The position numbers were made by a program, and so were the translations under genes. A stretch of 64,000 nucleotides of DNA. Source: Pseudalkalibacillus sp045920555 (GTDB lineage: Bacteria > Bacillota > Bacilli > Bacillales > Fictibacillaceae). Below the pieces are notes generated by a model. That model was not told the DNA's origin, searched no databases, and saw nothing but the letters and a program-made list of their open reading frames with translations. The DNA is taken from contig NZ_CP174509.1 in assembly GCF_045920555.1 (NCBI RefSeq), positions 5,580,001-5,644,000 on the forward strand. Direction: 5' to 3'. This document shows, piece by piece, positions 1 to 8,390 of the stretch; the stretch's first letter is position 1; each line of letters starts with the position of its first letter.

Positions 1-138
1 GCAATTGCACGCTTATACAATGCAGGGATAGCAGCAGGAGTCAGTCCAACGAAGTTTGGCCCTTATGAAGAAATCACGCGGGAGCAATTCGCAGTATTCA
101 TGGCAAGGTCGATGAATGAAGATTTCCGCGTAAGGTAA
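1..138 (+). CDS. C-terminal end of an SLH-domain protein (5' cut by window edge)
   Basis: The first 45 codons read as the end of an S-layer homology domain: IARLYNAGIAAGVSPTKFGP followed by an ITREQFAVFMARSM block, then a short tail and TAA. SLH domains tether secreted proteins to secondary cell-wall polymers, so the full protein is probably surface-bound. The rest lies outside the window and its catalytic domain cannot be named. A second SLH gene, now broken, lies near 4-5.6 kb. Confidence 0.75.
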   Translation, partial: AIARLYNAGIAAGVSPTKFGPYEEITREQFAVFMARSMNEDFRVR

Positions 139-208
139 AATTTTGATAGGATTGAAGATTGTAATTGGATGTCTCGCTTTTCAGTTAAACATTAGATAGG
201 GTGTTACT

Positions 209-643
209 ATGAAAAGGATATTAATCTTTGCTGGGATCATTATTTTTAGTATAGCAGCTTTTTTAATTGTTGATGAAATTAATAAGTATACTGTTGGAGG
301 GAACTTTAAAGCTTATAAAGAAGACCGTGAAGAGATGATCAGAATGCTTAAGACAGGTGAAATAAAGAAAGAGCGCTTTTACTATACACCTGAACGATTT
401 AAAGAAGCCAATGTAAATGATATTCTAAATGCTAAAATGTATGGAAACAGACATTTCGTCTTTTTCCAATGGGTTAAATCACCAGTTTTCGGCCCTGGGC
501 TAATAGAAGGGTTTCTATATACATCTACTGGTAAGCCGCCGACCATCAAAGAATTCGACCATCTAGCAGGATGCAAATTTGAAAAAGTTCAAGGTGAGGA
601 CAATTGGTATTTTGCCTCTAATGATGATGGATATTATGATTAA
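209..643 (+). CDS. Small membrane-anchored protein of unknown function
   Basis: A 144-residue protein with one hydrophobic N-terminal segment (about residues 4-20) and a charged, soluble remainder, so it is probably anchored with its C-terminal part outside. I do not recognise the family. It stands alone between the SLH gene end and a terminator shared with the convergent carboxypeptidase. Start: ATG behind a weak purine-rich stretch (TAGGGTG). It could be a signal-peptide protein rather than an anchored one. Confidence 0.6.
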   Translation: MKRILIFAGIIIFSIAAFLIVDEINKYTVGGNFKAYKEDREEMIRMLKTGEIKKERFYYTPERFKEANVNDILNAKMYGNRHFVFFQWVKSPVFGPGLIEGFLYTSTGKPPTIKEFDHLAGCKFEKVQGEDNWYFASNDDGYYD

Positions 644-650
644 AAAGGTG

Positions 651-677
651 AACCCTGCATTAAATGGATGCAGGGTT
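651..677. terminator. Bidirectional terminator between convergent genes
   Basis: The 10-bp arms AACCCTGCAT (651-660) and ATGCAGGGTT (668-677) are perfectly complementary around a 7-nt loop. T-rich sequence follows on the plus strand and TTTTTA follows on the minus strand. It sits between the small membrane protein and the carboxypeptidase and can serve both. Confidence 0.85.
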
Positions 678-690
678 CTCTTCATTTTCT

Positions 691-2916
691 TTAGTTTTTG
701 GATTCGGACGTTTCTAGTTCTTCTTTTTCGGTATGATCTTTGCTTGTCTCTTGGTTTACATTAGAATCATCAGTATTCTGATTAGTGTTGTCTTGATCTG
801 TTTCATTAGATTGAGATTCTTCTGCTTTTTGTTCACTATCCCCAGCTTCTTGCTCTTGGTTTTCATCTGCTGAATGAGATTCTTCAGTGGATTCATCTTC
901 TTGATGTTGATTTTCTTCTGATGATTGAGCTTCTTCTGAAGACTCATCCTCTGTAGTTTCTTCTATCGCTTCTTGTTCATCGGTATCAGAACTAGAATCT
1001 TCTTCAGGAGTGTCTACTGTGTTTTCTTGTTCCTCAGCTATTTCTTCTGAATCTGCTGGTTCTTTAGCTTCTTCACTTGCTTCCTTAACAGTTTCTTGAG
1101 TCGCTTCTTGATTTGTTTTGATTTGTACCGTATAAGTTTCTGAATCCCAATCCAAGATTTCTGCACCAAGATGATCTGAAACAAATCGTAGAGGGACCAG
1201 CGTTCTGCCTCTGATTACTTCAGCTGCTGCGTCAAGTTCATATTCTTCACCATTGACAGTTGCTATTTTAGAACCCATTTTTAACGTAATTGTTTTTTCT
1301 TCTGTTGTGATGGTTGTAATTTGTTCTTCTTGATTCCAGCTGATTTCAGCATTGAAATGGTCGATACTTTCACTGATTGGAATCATCGTACGGTAATTTT
1401 TACTGATCGCTGGGAAGTCATATTCCTGTACTTCATCATCAATAATAACTGTTACGACACGGTATTTCTTATCGCCGACCGTGACATAATCAGGGTTCTC
1501 AGGAGTTTCTGGCTCCTCTTCTTTTACCGTATGGATTGATGCTGTCAAGGTCTTGCTATCCCAAGTCACACGTGCGCCAAGGGCTTCTGTGACAAAGCGC
1601 AGAGGTACCATTGTTCTGTAATTGACAAGTTTAGGTGCGACATCTAAAGTGACTTTTTCTCCATTGACTGCAGCGGTTTTAGACCCAATTTTCAAGGTGA
1701 CTTCTGTATCGTCTTTCGTTACGCGGACAGTTTGCGTCGATTGAGTCCAGTATACGTTCGCACCCAGTTTCTCAAAGACTCCTCTTAATGGGACGAGGGT
1801 TCTGTAGTTTTCTAAAATAGCCGGCTGATCGAAGTTCTGCGTTTCACCATCGATTTTTACTGTGACCTCGATTGGATCATTCTTGTGCTTAGCATAGTAA
1901 AGCTTATAGCTTTCTTGTGCAGCGTACAAAGGTACTGCTTTATTTTCTTGCCAGGTTGGCTTGAACTCCGATATCGGTAAATGACGGTTCCCTGGATAAT
2001 TCCCGATTTCCATTGTAAAACCAGGGCGTTTATATTTGCTGATGAACCAGTCTGTCATTCCCCCACCCGATGGATTTGGTCCAGGATAAATCAATCTGTA
2101 CCCTGTCATACCTCCGATTTTTTTCGCTATTTTATGGTCACGATCATAGCGACTGCCTCTTTGGTGGAAGTTCCAAAAAATGATCTTTCCAGCACTATGA
2201 TACGGTACTGCTATTTCCGGATCGATCGCTTTCGTAAAATTGACAATGGCCTTGACTTCAGATGCGGTATGCGGCGCTTTTCCCTTATGGTTAGCCCAAC
2301 TAGGTTCGCTGCGGTTGTTTTTGATATTCGCCCAGTCAGCGTCATATTGTCTGTTTAAATCAACGCCTTTCCCGTTAGCTTTCCACCTTGTAAAATCTTC
2401 GCTGCCTTCGTTCATTTTGATCAAACCGGCATGAGCACTTTGTGGAAAGGCACTCAGCCCGCTTTGTTGAAGGGTGACTCCATCCGGATTGACCATAGGG
2501 ACGAACCACATCGTCGTGTTGTTGAGTATTGGTTTTACCTTATATCCGTCAATCGAGCGATTCGCCTTATAGGCTTGAGTATATTGATCGATCATATACA
2601 TGTTGAGGTTTGTCGTGAGCCATTCTCTGGCATGGTGGGAACCGTTGATGAACACAGTTGATCTTCCTGTTCCCAGTGATACGGCGTAAATATCACGTCC
2701 GTATTCACTCTTCCCAATCACTTTATACTTGATCAAATCCGGGTGTTTTTTAGCCAATGCCTTGATGTCTCTGACCATTTCATTGTAAGTATAGGTTTGG
2801 ATCGGATTTACGACATTATCATTGGCGTTGGTTGTTGTCGGCATTAAAAATAGACTTCCTATGAAAATGAATAAGAAATACATAAGGAAGTGCTTTACAT
2901 TGAACCTCGATTTCAT
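691..2916 (-). CDS. Secreted M14 zinc carboxypeptidase with stalk domains and acidic tail
   Basis: A 741-residue exported peptidase. Residues 1-32 are a signal peptide ending near TNAND. Residues about 40-345 are an M14 carboxypeptidase domain: the zinc motif HHAREW, the KGVDLNRQYD loop, PYHSAGKIIFW and the late catalytic Glu in FTMEIG are all visible. Two copper-amine-oxidase-N-like stalk regions follow (about 355-455 and 480-600), each with repeats of the type NYRTLVPLR..LGA..W. The last 135 residues are a low-complexity Glu/Ser/Thr tail, probably a wall spacer. Its likely role is extracellular trimming of peptides or cell-wall stem peptides (gamma-D-Glu-Dap type M14 proteins are known in bacilli). 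The substrate is not readable from sequence. Confidence 0.88.
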   Translation of the reverse strand: MKSRFNVKHFLMYFLFIFIGSLFLMPTTTNANDNVVNPIQTYTYNEMVRDIKALAKKHPDLIKYKVIGKSEYGRDIYAVSLGTGRSTVFINGSHHAREWLTTNLNMYMIDQYTQAYKANRSIDGYKVKPILNNTTMWFVPMVNPDGVTLQQSGLSAFPQSAHAGLIKMNEGSEDFTRWKANGKGVDLNRQYDADWANIKNNRSEPSWANHKGKAPHTASEVKAIVNFTKAIDPEIAVPYHSAGKIIFWNFHQRGSRYDRDHKIAKKIGGMTGYRLIYPGPNPSGGGMTDWFISKYKRPGFTMEIGNYPGNRHLPISEFKPTWQENKAVPLYAAQESYKLYYAKHKNDPIEVTVKIDGETQNFDQPAILENYRTLVPLRGVFEKLGANVYWTQSTQTVRVTKDDTEVTLKIGSKTAAVNGEKVTLDVAPKLVNYRTMVPLRFVTEALGARVTWDSKTLTASIHTVKEEEPETPENPDYVTVGDKKYRVVTVIIDDEVQEYDFPAISKNYRTMIPISESIDHFNAEISWNQEEQITTITTEEKTITLKMGSKIATVNGEEYELDAAAEVIRGRTLVPLRFVSDHLGAEILDWDSETYTVQIKTNQEATQETVKEASEEAKEPADSEEIAEEQENTVDTPEEDSSSDTDEQEAIEETTEDESSEEAQSSEENQHQEDESTEESHSADENQEQEAGDSEQKAEESQSNETDQDNTNQNTDDSNVNQETSKDHTEKEELETSESKN

Positions 2917-3043
2917 TTAGTGTATATCCCCCTATGATTATATGAAGTTATTATGGTATGAAACTTGTAAATCGGTCGAATTCACGCCTCCCTTTTTAAT
3001 TGTTTTTGTATGTAATACCTGGAATATCGTGAAAAAGTTTTAA

Positions 3044-3268
3044 TCAATCCCAGTTATTTGTAAATTTATCTAGGATAAGGATGATGGAACCAGAAAGTAA
3101 TGAAGCAAAACCTATTAAAGCGAGGATGTTCGAACGTACAGCATAATCAAAATGATAAATACCGGCAACTTTGTATTCGATATAACCTATCCAGTAATCC
3201 GCAATATAGAGGCTTAACAACATGATGAATAATCCAACAACGATTAAAATTTCTCCCTTTCTAAACAT
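3044..3268 (-). CDS. Small two-helix membrane protein, hypothetical
   Basis: 74 residues with two clear hydrophobic segments (about 8-28 and 46-66) joined by a polar loop. No known family is recognised. It is separated from the carboxypeptidase by about 130 bases and has only a weak Shine-Dalgarno (AGGAAA, rather far from the ATG), so it may be a real orphan gene or a chance reading frame. Confidence 0.4.
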   Translation of the reverse strand: MFRKGEILIVVGLFIMLLSLYIADYWIGYIEYKVAGIYHFDYAVRSNILALIGFASLLSGSIILILDKFTNNWD

Positions 3269-3447
3269 GGCCCGCCATCATTTTCCTGAAATTTCATATG
3301 TATAGACTTCCAAACTTTATAATATTTCACTATAAAGTTAATATCTCCTGCAAAAATTGTAGAACTTCTGAAATTATTGTCGTTTTACTATTTTCACAGT
3401 TTTATAAGGTTTTAATTCATCTGCCGTAGTGAAAGAGGAAGGCGAAA

Positions 3448-3528
3448 TTGGCTATTGATGGAAAAGCCCTTACGGACAAGGAAATGGAGTTGGTTGAGGA
3501 ATTTGTTCGTAAATATAGGAACAATTAA
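3448..3528 (+). CDS. Possible 26-residue micropeptide
   Basis: A TTG start sits 5 bases after AGAGGAAGG and opens a 26-codon frame ending RKYRNN. The peptide is highly charged and reads as one amphipathic helix containing TDKEMELVEEFVRKY. A bidirectional hairpin terminator follows 30 bases downstream. A related short frame (MNRRDVTDEEMEMELV...) lies near 5.7 kb on the other side of the rearranged SLH gene, which supports a coding origin. The family is not recognised, and it could be the C-terminal remnant of a longer gene. Confidence 0.35.
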   Translation: MAIDGKALTDKEMELVEEFVRKYRNN

Positions 3529-3557
3529 TAGCCCGAATATTAGTCTGTAAACATAAA

Positions 3558-3581
3558 AGCCCACCTTTTGATAGGTGGGCT
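3558..3581. terminator. Rho-independent terminator downstream of DUF3006 gene
   Basis: AGCCCACCT (3558-3566) pairs perfectly with AGGTGGGCT (3573-3581) across a 6-nt loop. On the minus strand it is followed by TTTATG. It lies directly after the minus-strand DUF3006 gene and could also stop plus-strand transcription from the 26-residue frame. Confidence 0.8.
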
Positions 3582-3587
3582 CAACTA

Positions 3588-3842
3588 TTACCTTTTATTT
3601 TTATTTATTAGATTGTTTAACAGATCATTTACTTTTTTTCTTGCATCATCTGTTTCATCATGCAGTATTTTATAGCGAATCTTTCCACTAATTGATTCTT
3701 CCTTAACAATGTCTCCTTCAGCTATATCTTTTGGAAACTGATGAATCGGAACATCTTTTTGTACTGACTCGTTGCCTTTCATTAATAAAACAACCAGGTC
3801 ACCCTCAAAGCGATCAACTGTATATTTATTTTGCGAGTGCAT
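3588..3842 (-). CDS. DUF3006 family protein
   Basis: 84 residues beginning with the typical DUF3006 opening KYTVDRFEGDLVVLL and ending in a lysine-rich helix. In Firmicutes this small family usually lies just downstream of a ComEC/Rec2-like metallo-beta-lactamase-fold protein, often SLH- or LTD-linked. Exactly that neighbour, in broken form, lies 33 bases upstream. Function is unknown. It may depend on the transcript of the now rearranged upstream gene, in which case it may be silent here. Confidence 0.8.
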   Translation of the reverse strand: MHSQNKYTVDRFEGDLVVLLMKGNESVQKDVPIHQFPKDIAEGDIVKEESISGKIRYKILHDETDDARKKVNDLLNNLINKNKR

Positions 3843-3875
3843 CTATCAACTTCCCTTGTGGATCATATAAATGAG

Positions 3876-4812
3876 CTACGTCCCCCGAGTTGTTCCATAT
3901 ATAGGCGTTTGACCAAAGTAATTGTGATGGTGGATTATGAGTAGCTCCCCTCCAGCAACAATTTTTACTGTAGAGCCTTTCTTTAATACAAAGTCACCCG
4001 GAAAGTAAAATGTCTGATTCCCCTCTACACTTACTAATCTCCATCCACCCATTGGAATATCTTGCGTATCCATATTTTTGATCGTTACATACTCATCACT
4101 TAGGCTTAAATCAGTAATATCCAAATTCCCTGTTACAGGAATTGGTTCAGGTTCTGGATCTACATCCGTTCCACAACTATCGTTCCCCATAAATGGATCT
4201 GCATCTACATTATAATTATTTCCATTCGTTGTTACCATAATAGAACCTGCATCACAAGTTGAATATAATGTTGATCCAAAATCCCACATACGGTTAACTA
4301 CTTTAGAATTAGGATGGCCATAGCTGTTATTTCCATAAGAAAGGATACCTACTTCTGGGTTCACGGCATTAACAAATGATTGAGAAGTTGAAGTGGATGA
4401 TCCATGATGCCCAAGTTTTAGAATTTCTGCTTCAACATCATATTTTTGAATCATTTCAGCTTCATTATCAACACTTGCATCTCCTGTTAACATAAAATCA
4501 ATATCACCGTGGGAAACCTTTAATACTACAGACGATTCATTTAGATCACTACTACTATTCAAAGCATTTAATACTTTGATGTTTAATACATCATCAAATT
4601 CCAGAATAGACCCTTCAACTGCAGTTTCAAACGGAATATCTTTCTCATCAATTAAGCTTAGATATTCATAATAAGTATCGGTTGTATGAGATTTACCACT
4701 ATCCAAGATCTTTTGAACCTGAACCTGTTCTAATACATTGATAAGTCCGCCAATATGATCAGCATCGGGATGAGTGGCTACCATTAAATCTATTGATGTT
4801 ATACCAGCTTGT
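3876..4812 (-). pseudogene. C-terminal part of ComEC-like metallo-beta-lactamase protein with LTD tail (rearranged)
   Basis: The readable frame starts at QAGITSIDLMVATHPDADHI, i.e. inside the MBL fold at the metal-binding THPDADHIGG motif. It continues through SHGDIDFMLTGDASVDNE and LGHHGSSTSTS to a C-terminal LTD-like beta domain (ITDLSLSDEYVTIKNM). The N-terminal half (FIDVGQGDSILLESPSGKT) is absent here but is present on the opposite strand at 5.4 kb, broken at the point where this piece begins (...VVDYL then QAGITS). The frame upstream of 4.81 kb is an SLH segment in another register, so no continuous product is made. An internal ATG at 4784 could give a truncated 302-residue protein lacking part of the active site. 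Confidence 0.8.
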
Positions 4813-5079
4813 TAACTAACCCTTTTTCTGCAGCCAATGCAATTGCATCATAGTAAAAGTTATCTTCAGATAAATCAGTAAATCCAGGGTCCTTTGTTGC
4901 AGTTTCACCTGGATATATCGCCTTAACAAGCATTAAAGCAGCTTGAGCGCGAGTAATATTATCCTTTGGCCCGAATTTCCCGTTTCCGTAACCATTAATA
5001 ATATTAAGATCAGCTAAATAATATATCTCTTCTTCAGCCCACGGAACCTTATCCAAATCTGTAAAATGTGAATAGGCCT
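4799..5079 (-). pseudogene. Detached first SLH domain of the broken SLH-MBL gene
   Basis: Reads EAYSHFTDLDKVPWAEEEI then INGYGNGKFGPKDNITRAQ, then the start of a second repeat (PGFTDLSEDNFYYDAIALAA), and stops after GLVNKLV. It is an SLH domain lacking both its upstream leader and its continuation. Its left edge abuts GTTAAC (4811-4816) and its right edge the palindrome AGGCCT (5074-5079), where the sequence flips into the plus-strand SLH piece. Confidence 0.75.
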
Positions 5080-5588
5080 CTGGTTATCCGGATGGAACCT
5101 TCCGTTATAATGCTTACATAACTCGTGCAGAAACGGCTGTTATGATTGACAATGCCTATAATATTGACCGTAAAAGAAGCACTAATGGCTTTAAGGATTT
5201 AAGTAATGTACCTTGGGCATTAGAAAGTATTCTTGATCTATCCTCACACAAAATTTTTAATGGTTATACAGATGGCACATTTCGTCCGAAAAACAACATT
5301 ACTCGCGCTGAATTTTCAGTTGTTCTTGCATACACTATCAATCCAGATTTTAGACCTTTAGATGATCTATTAGTACATTTTATCGATGTGGGGCAAGGAG
5401 ATAGTATACTTTTAGAATCTCCTTCAGGGAAAACAATTCTGATTGACGGTGGTAGAAAGTCTGCTGGTCAGGTAGTTGTTGATTACCTTGCTACCTTGGT
5501 GTTATTTAGAAATGAGAACATCAAAGTAAAGACTAGTAAAAATGAAAAAAATTTCTTCAAAACAACCCCTCCTATATTATTCTCGTAA
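5076..5588 (+). pseudogene. SLH repeats plus N-terminal MBL segment of the broken gene
   Basis: From the AGGCCT junction the plus strand reads ASGYPDGTFRYNAYITRAET, another SLH repeat (FKDLSNVPWALESI, NGYTDGTFRPKNNITRAEFS), then LVHFIDVGQGDSILLES and ILIDGGRKSAGQVVVDYL, the N-terminal metal-fold strands of a ComEC-like hydrolase. After VVDYL (about 5490) the frame runs into unrelated sequence and stops. Joined in the order SLH piece, this piece, minus-strand MBL piece, the three fragments rebuild one plausible surface hydrolase. Confidence 0.78.
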
Positions 5589-5671
5589 ACCATTATATAG
5601 GAAATGAAGGGATTTTTGGTTATTTATTGAATATTAAATCAAAAAATTTGAAAGTACACTCATAAGTTTGT

Positions 5672-5767
5672 ATGAATAGAAGAGATGTAACCGATGAGGA
5701 AATGGAAATGGAATTGGTTAGGGTTTTAGTTCGAGAGAAAAAGAATGGATCGGGGATAAAATTTTAA
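5672..5767 (+). CDS. Possible 31-residue peptide related to the 3.45 kb frame
   Basis: A 31-codon frame with ATG start, MNRRDVTDEEMEMELVRVLV, that shares the pattern T-D-x-E-M-E...L-V...V-R-x-K with the small frame at 3.45 kb. The Shine-Dalgarno is weak. It may be a duplicated small gene or the C-terminal relic of a longer gene copied on both sides of the rearranged SLH locus. Confidence 0.25.
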   Translation: MNRRDVTDEEMEMELVRVLVREKKNGSGIKF

Positions 5768-5786
5768 ACAATTGTTGATATAGATT

Positions 5787-6134
5787 TTGCGATCTGATCA
5801 GTTATTAATCGCTTTAGAGAATTCTCAATCATACATATCTGCTTTAAATAAAATGACTACAAGAAATATGGACAGCAAAGTAATAATGACTTCAGCAAAG
5901 CACTTAATTCAAAGGATTGTCGATGGATTATCATCTGATATTAAATCTTCTCCAGGAGAACGACATAGGTGTGGCGTGTGGATGGAGATTGAAAACGAAT
6001 TAATTTTATCAATAGCCAGTTCTGATTTCCCTTCACATTACATAGGTAATAGAAAGCTAAGTTTAGACCACTCATTAACAGGGAAATCATATATAGAAAT
6101 GGCATTCCATCTGTATTCTCGTCGATTTATATAA
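5787..6134 (+). pseudogene. GAF-like sensor domain fragment cut by an IS3 relic
   Basis: About 100 residues resembling the N-terminal part of a GAF-domain protein (VDGLSSDIKSSPGERHRCGV, NELILSIASSDFP, IGNRKLSLDHSLTGKSYIE). After KSYIEMAFHLYS the sequence passes into the IS3 transposase relic and the frame ends, so the C-terminal part is missing. The partner and ligand cannot be named. No convincing Shine-Dalgarno lies in front of the first ATG, and the gene is probably dead. Confidence 0.5.
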
Positions 6135-6536
6135 TCGTAAAATCATTGGCTACAGTGCTGGTTCTCATAAGAGTTCAACGTGCCTTTGCATCCGTTCCAT
6201 ACAATCTTCATCAGCTCGAATTATTCCACACCGACCGAGGAAGTGAGTTTAAAAACCAACTCATCGATCAGGCACTCAAAACCTGTGGTATTGAGCGATC
6301 CTTAAGTGAAAAAGGAACGCCCTATGACAACGCTGTCGCTGAAGCTACCTTTAAGACCATCAAAACAGAGTTTGTCCACGGTCGTACCTTTCCTAACCAA
6401 CACGAACTTGACCTTGAACTTTTTGATTATGTTCATTGGTTCAATCATATTCGCATTCATGGATCACTAGATTACTTAACCCCAACAGAATACAAGTCAA
6501 TGAACCTTTAAAATCTGTCCAGTTTAGTGTTGACAT
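6105..6536 (+). mobile_element. IS3-family element relic: transposase C-terminal half and right end
   Basis: The frames read DLYNRKIIGYSAG then, after a frameshift, ASVPYNLHQLELFHTDRGSE, KGTPYDNAVAEATFKTIKTE and HIRIHGSLDYLTP, i.e. the DDE integrase core of an IS3-family OrfB with its D and E residues. The stop is followed by a typical right end (CTGTCCAGTTTAGTGTTGACA). The first half of OrfB and all of OrfA are missing here. A matching OrfA with left end lies about 0.7 kb downstream, so the two are separate remains of the same IS type. Confidence 0.85.
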
Positions 6537-6540
6537 ACCA

Positions 6541-6604
6541 AGGTAGGGTAACTCTTCTCTAGTAGATTTGGTCGTTTACTCTGAGGGGTACCCTACCTCT
6601 TTTT
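6541..6604 (+). terminator. Hairpin with long loop and T-run
   Basis: AGGTAGGGTA (6541-6550) is perfectly complementary to TACCCTACCT (6589-6598), followed by CTTTTTTG. The 38-nt loop is unusually long for a simple terminator, so it may be the end of a lost leader RNA. It lies just past the IS3 right end. Confidence 0.55.
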
Positions 6605-6674
6605 TGTCTTAAATTGTTTACACAAACTGTCTTACGTCATCTTAAGAGAACAGGCATAAAACTTTTGATTTGAA

Positions 6675-7016
6675 TTAAGCACTATCATCTAAACGTACAT
6701 GCATATACTGACCGGCTATTTGATTATCCTCATCAAGTTGAACCTGAACAGCTCGCACACTACTGATAAATGTCTTAGTGTTTTCAAAGTTCGCAATGGC
6801 CGCGCCCGGTATAGTTCGATTTACTTGAGTTCCATTAAATAGAATATATCTAATATTTATATCTACACTTGAGTTATTTATAATAGATACTGCATAATTT
6901 TCTGGAACTGCATTTTCAATTAGGGCAGAGAACGGGGCACCCGGAGTAGCATTAAATCCAAATGTCCCTTTCGCAATAACTTTACCAGCACCTTCTGTGT
7001 TCTCTGGAAAAGGCAA
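6675..7016 (-). CDS. Hypothetical beta-rich protein
   Basis: About 113 residues with alternating hydrophobic and polar positions (AVSIINNSSVDINIRYILFN, VRAVQVQLDEDNQIAGQYMHV), suggesting an all-beta fold, and no membrane segment or signal peptide. AAGGAG directly abuts the TTG at 7025, so the TTG nine bases on (7016; protein begins LPFPENTEGAG) is the better start. I do not recognise the family. A spore-coat or phage-structural origin is possible but not shown. It lies between two IS3 relics. Confidence 0.5.
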   Translation of the reverse strand: MPFPENTEGAGKVIAKGTFGFNATPGAPFSALIENAVPENYAVSIINNSSVDINIRYILFNGTQVNRTIPGAAIANFENTKTFISSVRAVQVQLDEDNQIAGQYMHVRLDDSA

Positions 7017-7182
7017 AATAATCAACTCCTTTTAATTATTTTCACTCTATCGAATACAGGTTTAATTAATAACTTATTTACTTCTTTTTTAATGATAGAG
7101 TTACAACTATATTATGTCTCTTAATACAGTTCGTATGGACTATGGTAATAGTTACTTTGAATATTTTTATAGTTATGAATCG

Positions 7183-7475
7183 GCTACACTTGGTTGGACA
7201 GATTCGATAAGGTCATATAGACTTAGTTCAAATCAATGCTAAGGGGGATAGATATGACCAGAAGAAATAGAAGAAATTATTCTAAAGAATTTAAAGAACA
7301 GATCGTCCAGCTGCACTCTTCAGAAAAACCCAGAGCAGAAATTATTAAAGAATACGAGCTGACACCATCGGCGTTTGATAAGTGGGTTCGCCAATCCCGG
7401 ACAAACGGATCCTTTGAAGAGAAAGACAATCGTACTCCTGAACAAGAAAAGCTAAGAGGGGTAACAACAGCGTAG
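7183..7475 (+). mobile_element. IS3-family relic: left end and truncated OrfA
   Basis: ACACTTGGTTGGACAGATTC resembles the reverse complement of the right end near 6.52 kb (ACACTAAACTGGACAGATTT), so it is the left inverted repeat. A good Shine-Dalgarno (AAGGGGGAT) precedes ATG at 7254, opening OrfA: MTRRNRRNYSKEFKEQIVQL, a helix-turn-helix with PSAFDKWVRQ, then RTPEQEKL. The leucine-zipper end that normally follows is replaced by GVTTA and a stop, so OrfA is truncated and no OrfB follows. Confidence 0.8.
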
Positions 7476-7505
7476 CTGTCATTACCTGCAATAGGATGTA
7501 TTAAA

Positions 7506-7775
7506 TTATAATTCATCACCATTTGAGACCTTGAAGTAATATTCTGGACCTGAGAAAATTCCTAATAACTCAAGCTCTCCAATTGTAAGTCCCGTTTCCT
7601 CTTTTACTTCTCTTCTAGCAGTATCCTCTAGACTTTCCCCTAATCCCATTAAACCACCCGGTAATCCCCAACCACCATCTTTTCTATGTTGTAAAAGCAG
7701 TTCATTTTTTTCATTTAATACTAAGACAACAGAACCAGTTAAAATTAAAGGTTTATGGCCCACTAATCGTCTTAA
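7506..7775 (-). pseudogene. NUDIX hydrolase fragment
   Basis: Contains GHKPLILTGSVVLVLNEKNE and the NUDIX box GLMGLGESLEDTARREVKEE, so it comes from a nucleotide-diphosphate-type hydrolase. The first residues are missing: its start is fused to the end of the amidase gene in another register. It also stops early, after YYFKVSNGDEL, where relatives continue for about 50 residues. Both ends are therefore lost. The catalytic box is intact but the fold is not. Confidence 0.75.
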
Positions 7776-8304
7776 CGACCGGCTTTTTCCCATCCAGGAA
7801 CTTGAACACTTTTTGATAATCAAAAACACAACAAGCCTTCCAAGAGTATCCTGGAAACTCATTGTGTGATTTGTCCCCTTTTCCGATATTGTCAGCTGCT
7901 AATGCCTCCTGTAGTTCATCAATCGTCGCTTTGGTAGTATCGTCTAATTCATCATACCGATAATCCCCGGCTACACAAATGCCAATGGCCCAATTCCCTA
8001 CATTGTAAGTTCTCAGCATAATGTCATTAGCATACACAATACGCGCTCTTGGACCTCTTGGCGTATGAACAATATTCTTTGGTTCAATGATAAGATGGTA
8101 CCCAACACCAGACCAACCTAACGTTATATGGTATTTCCCAAAGGCAACAGCAGTAGATCCTGCCAAAATCTTTTTTGTTAACGAGTGATGCCACGCCCGC
8201 CAGCAGTCTTTTAAGCTTGTGTTTCGTTTTGAATAATTACCATTCTTAAGCATTGTTTTTCGATGATCCACTAATTGGGGTAACTTCTCAAAAGCATAAG
8301 CCAT
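7753..8304 (-). pseudogene. N-acetylmuramoyl-L-alanine amidase, C-terminally truncated
   Basis: About 175 recognisable residues of a peptidoglycan-amidase (amidase_2/PGRP-like) domain: RAWHHSLTKKILAGSTAVAF, the GWSGVGYHLIIEPKN strand, NVGNWAIGICVAGDYRYDEL and HNEFPGYSWKACCVFDYQKV. It would cleave the MurNAc-L-Ala bond in peptidoglycan. There is no signal peptide, as in phage or spore-type amidases. The frame enters NUDIX-derived sequence after FLDGKKPVVK, so the wall-binding C-terminus expected of this type is gone. The catalytic domain itself looks nearly whole and might still be made. Confidence 0.7.
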
Positions 8305-8390
8305 TGTAAAAACCTTGAAAGAAGAATATAGTTGAAGTTATCTTTCCTTTTTAATATTCCTTTTCCTTATTTCGGCACTGTCACCTATTT

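Noticed and set aside
1981..2358. A 125-codon plus-strand frame
   Set aside because: Antisense to the M14 carboxypeptidase domain, which is well supported.
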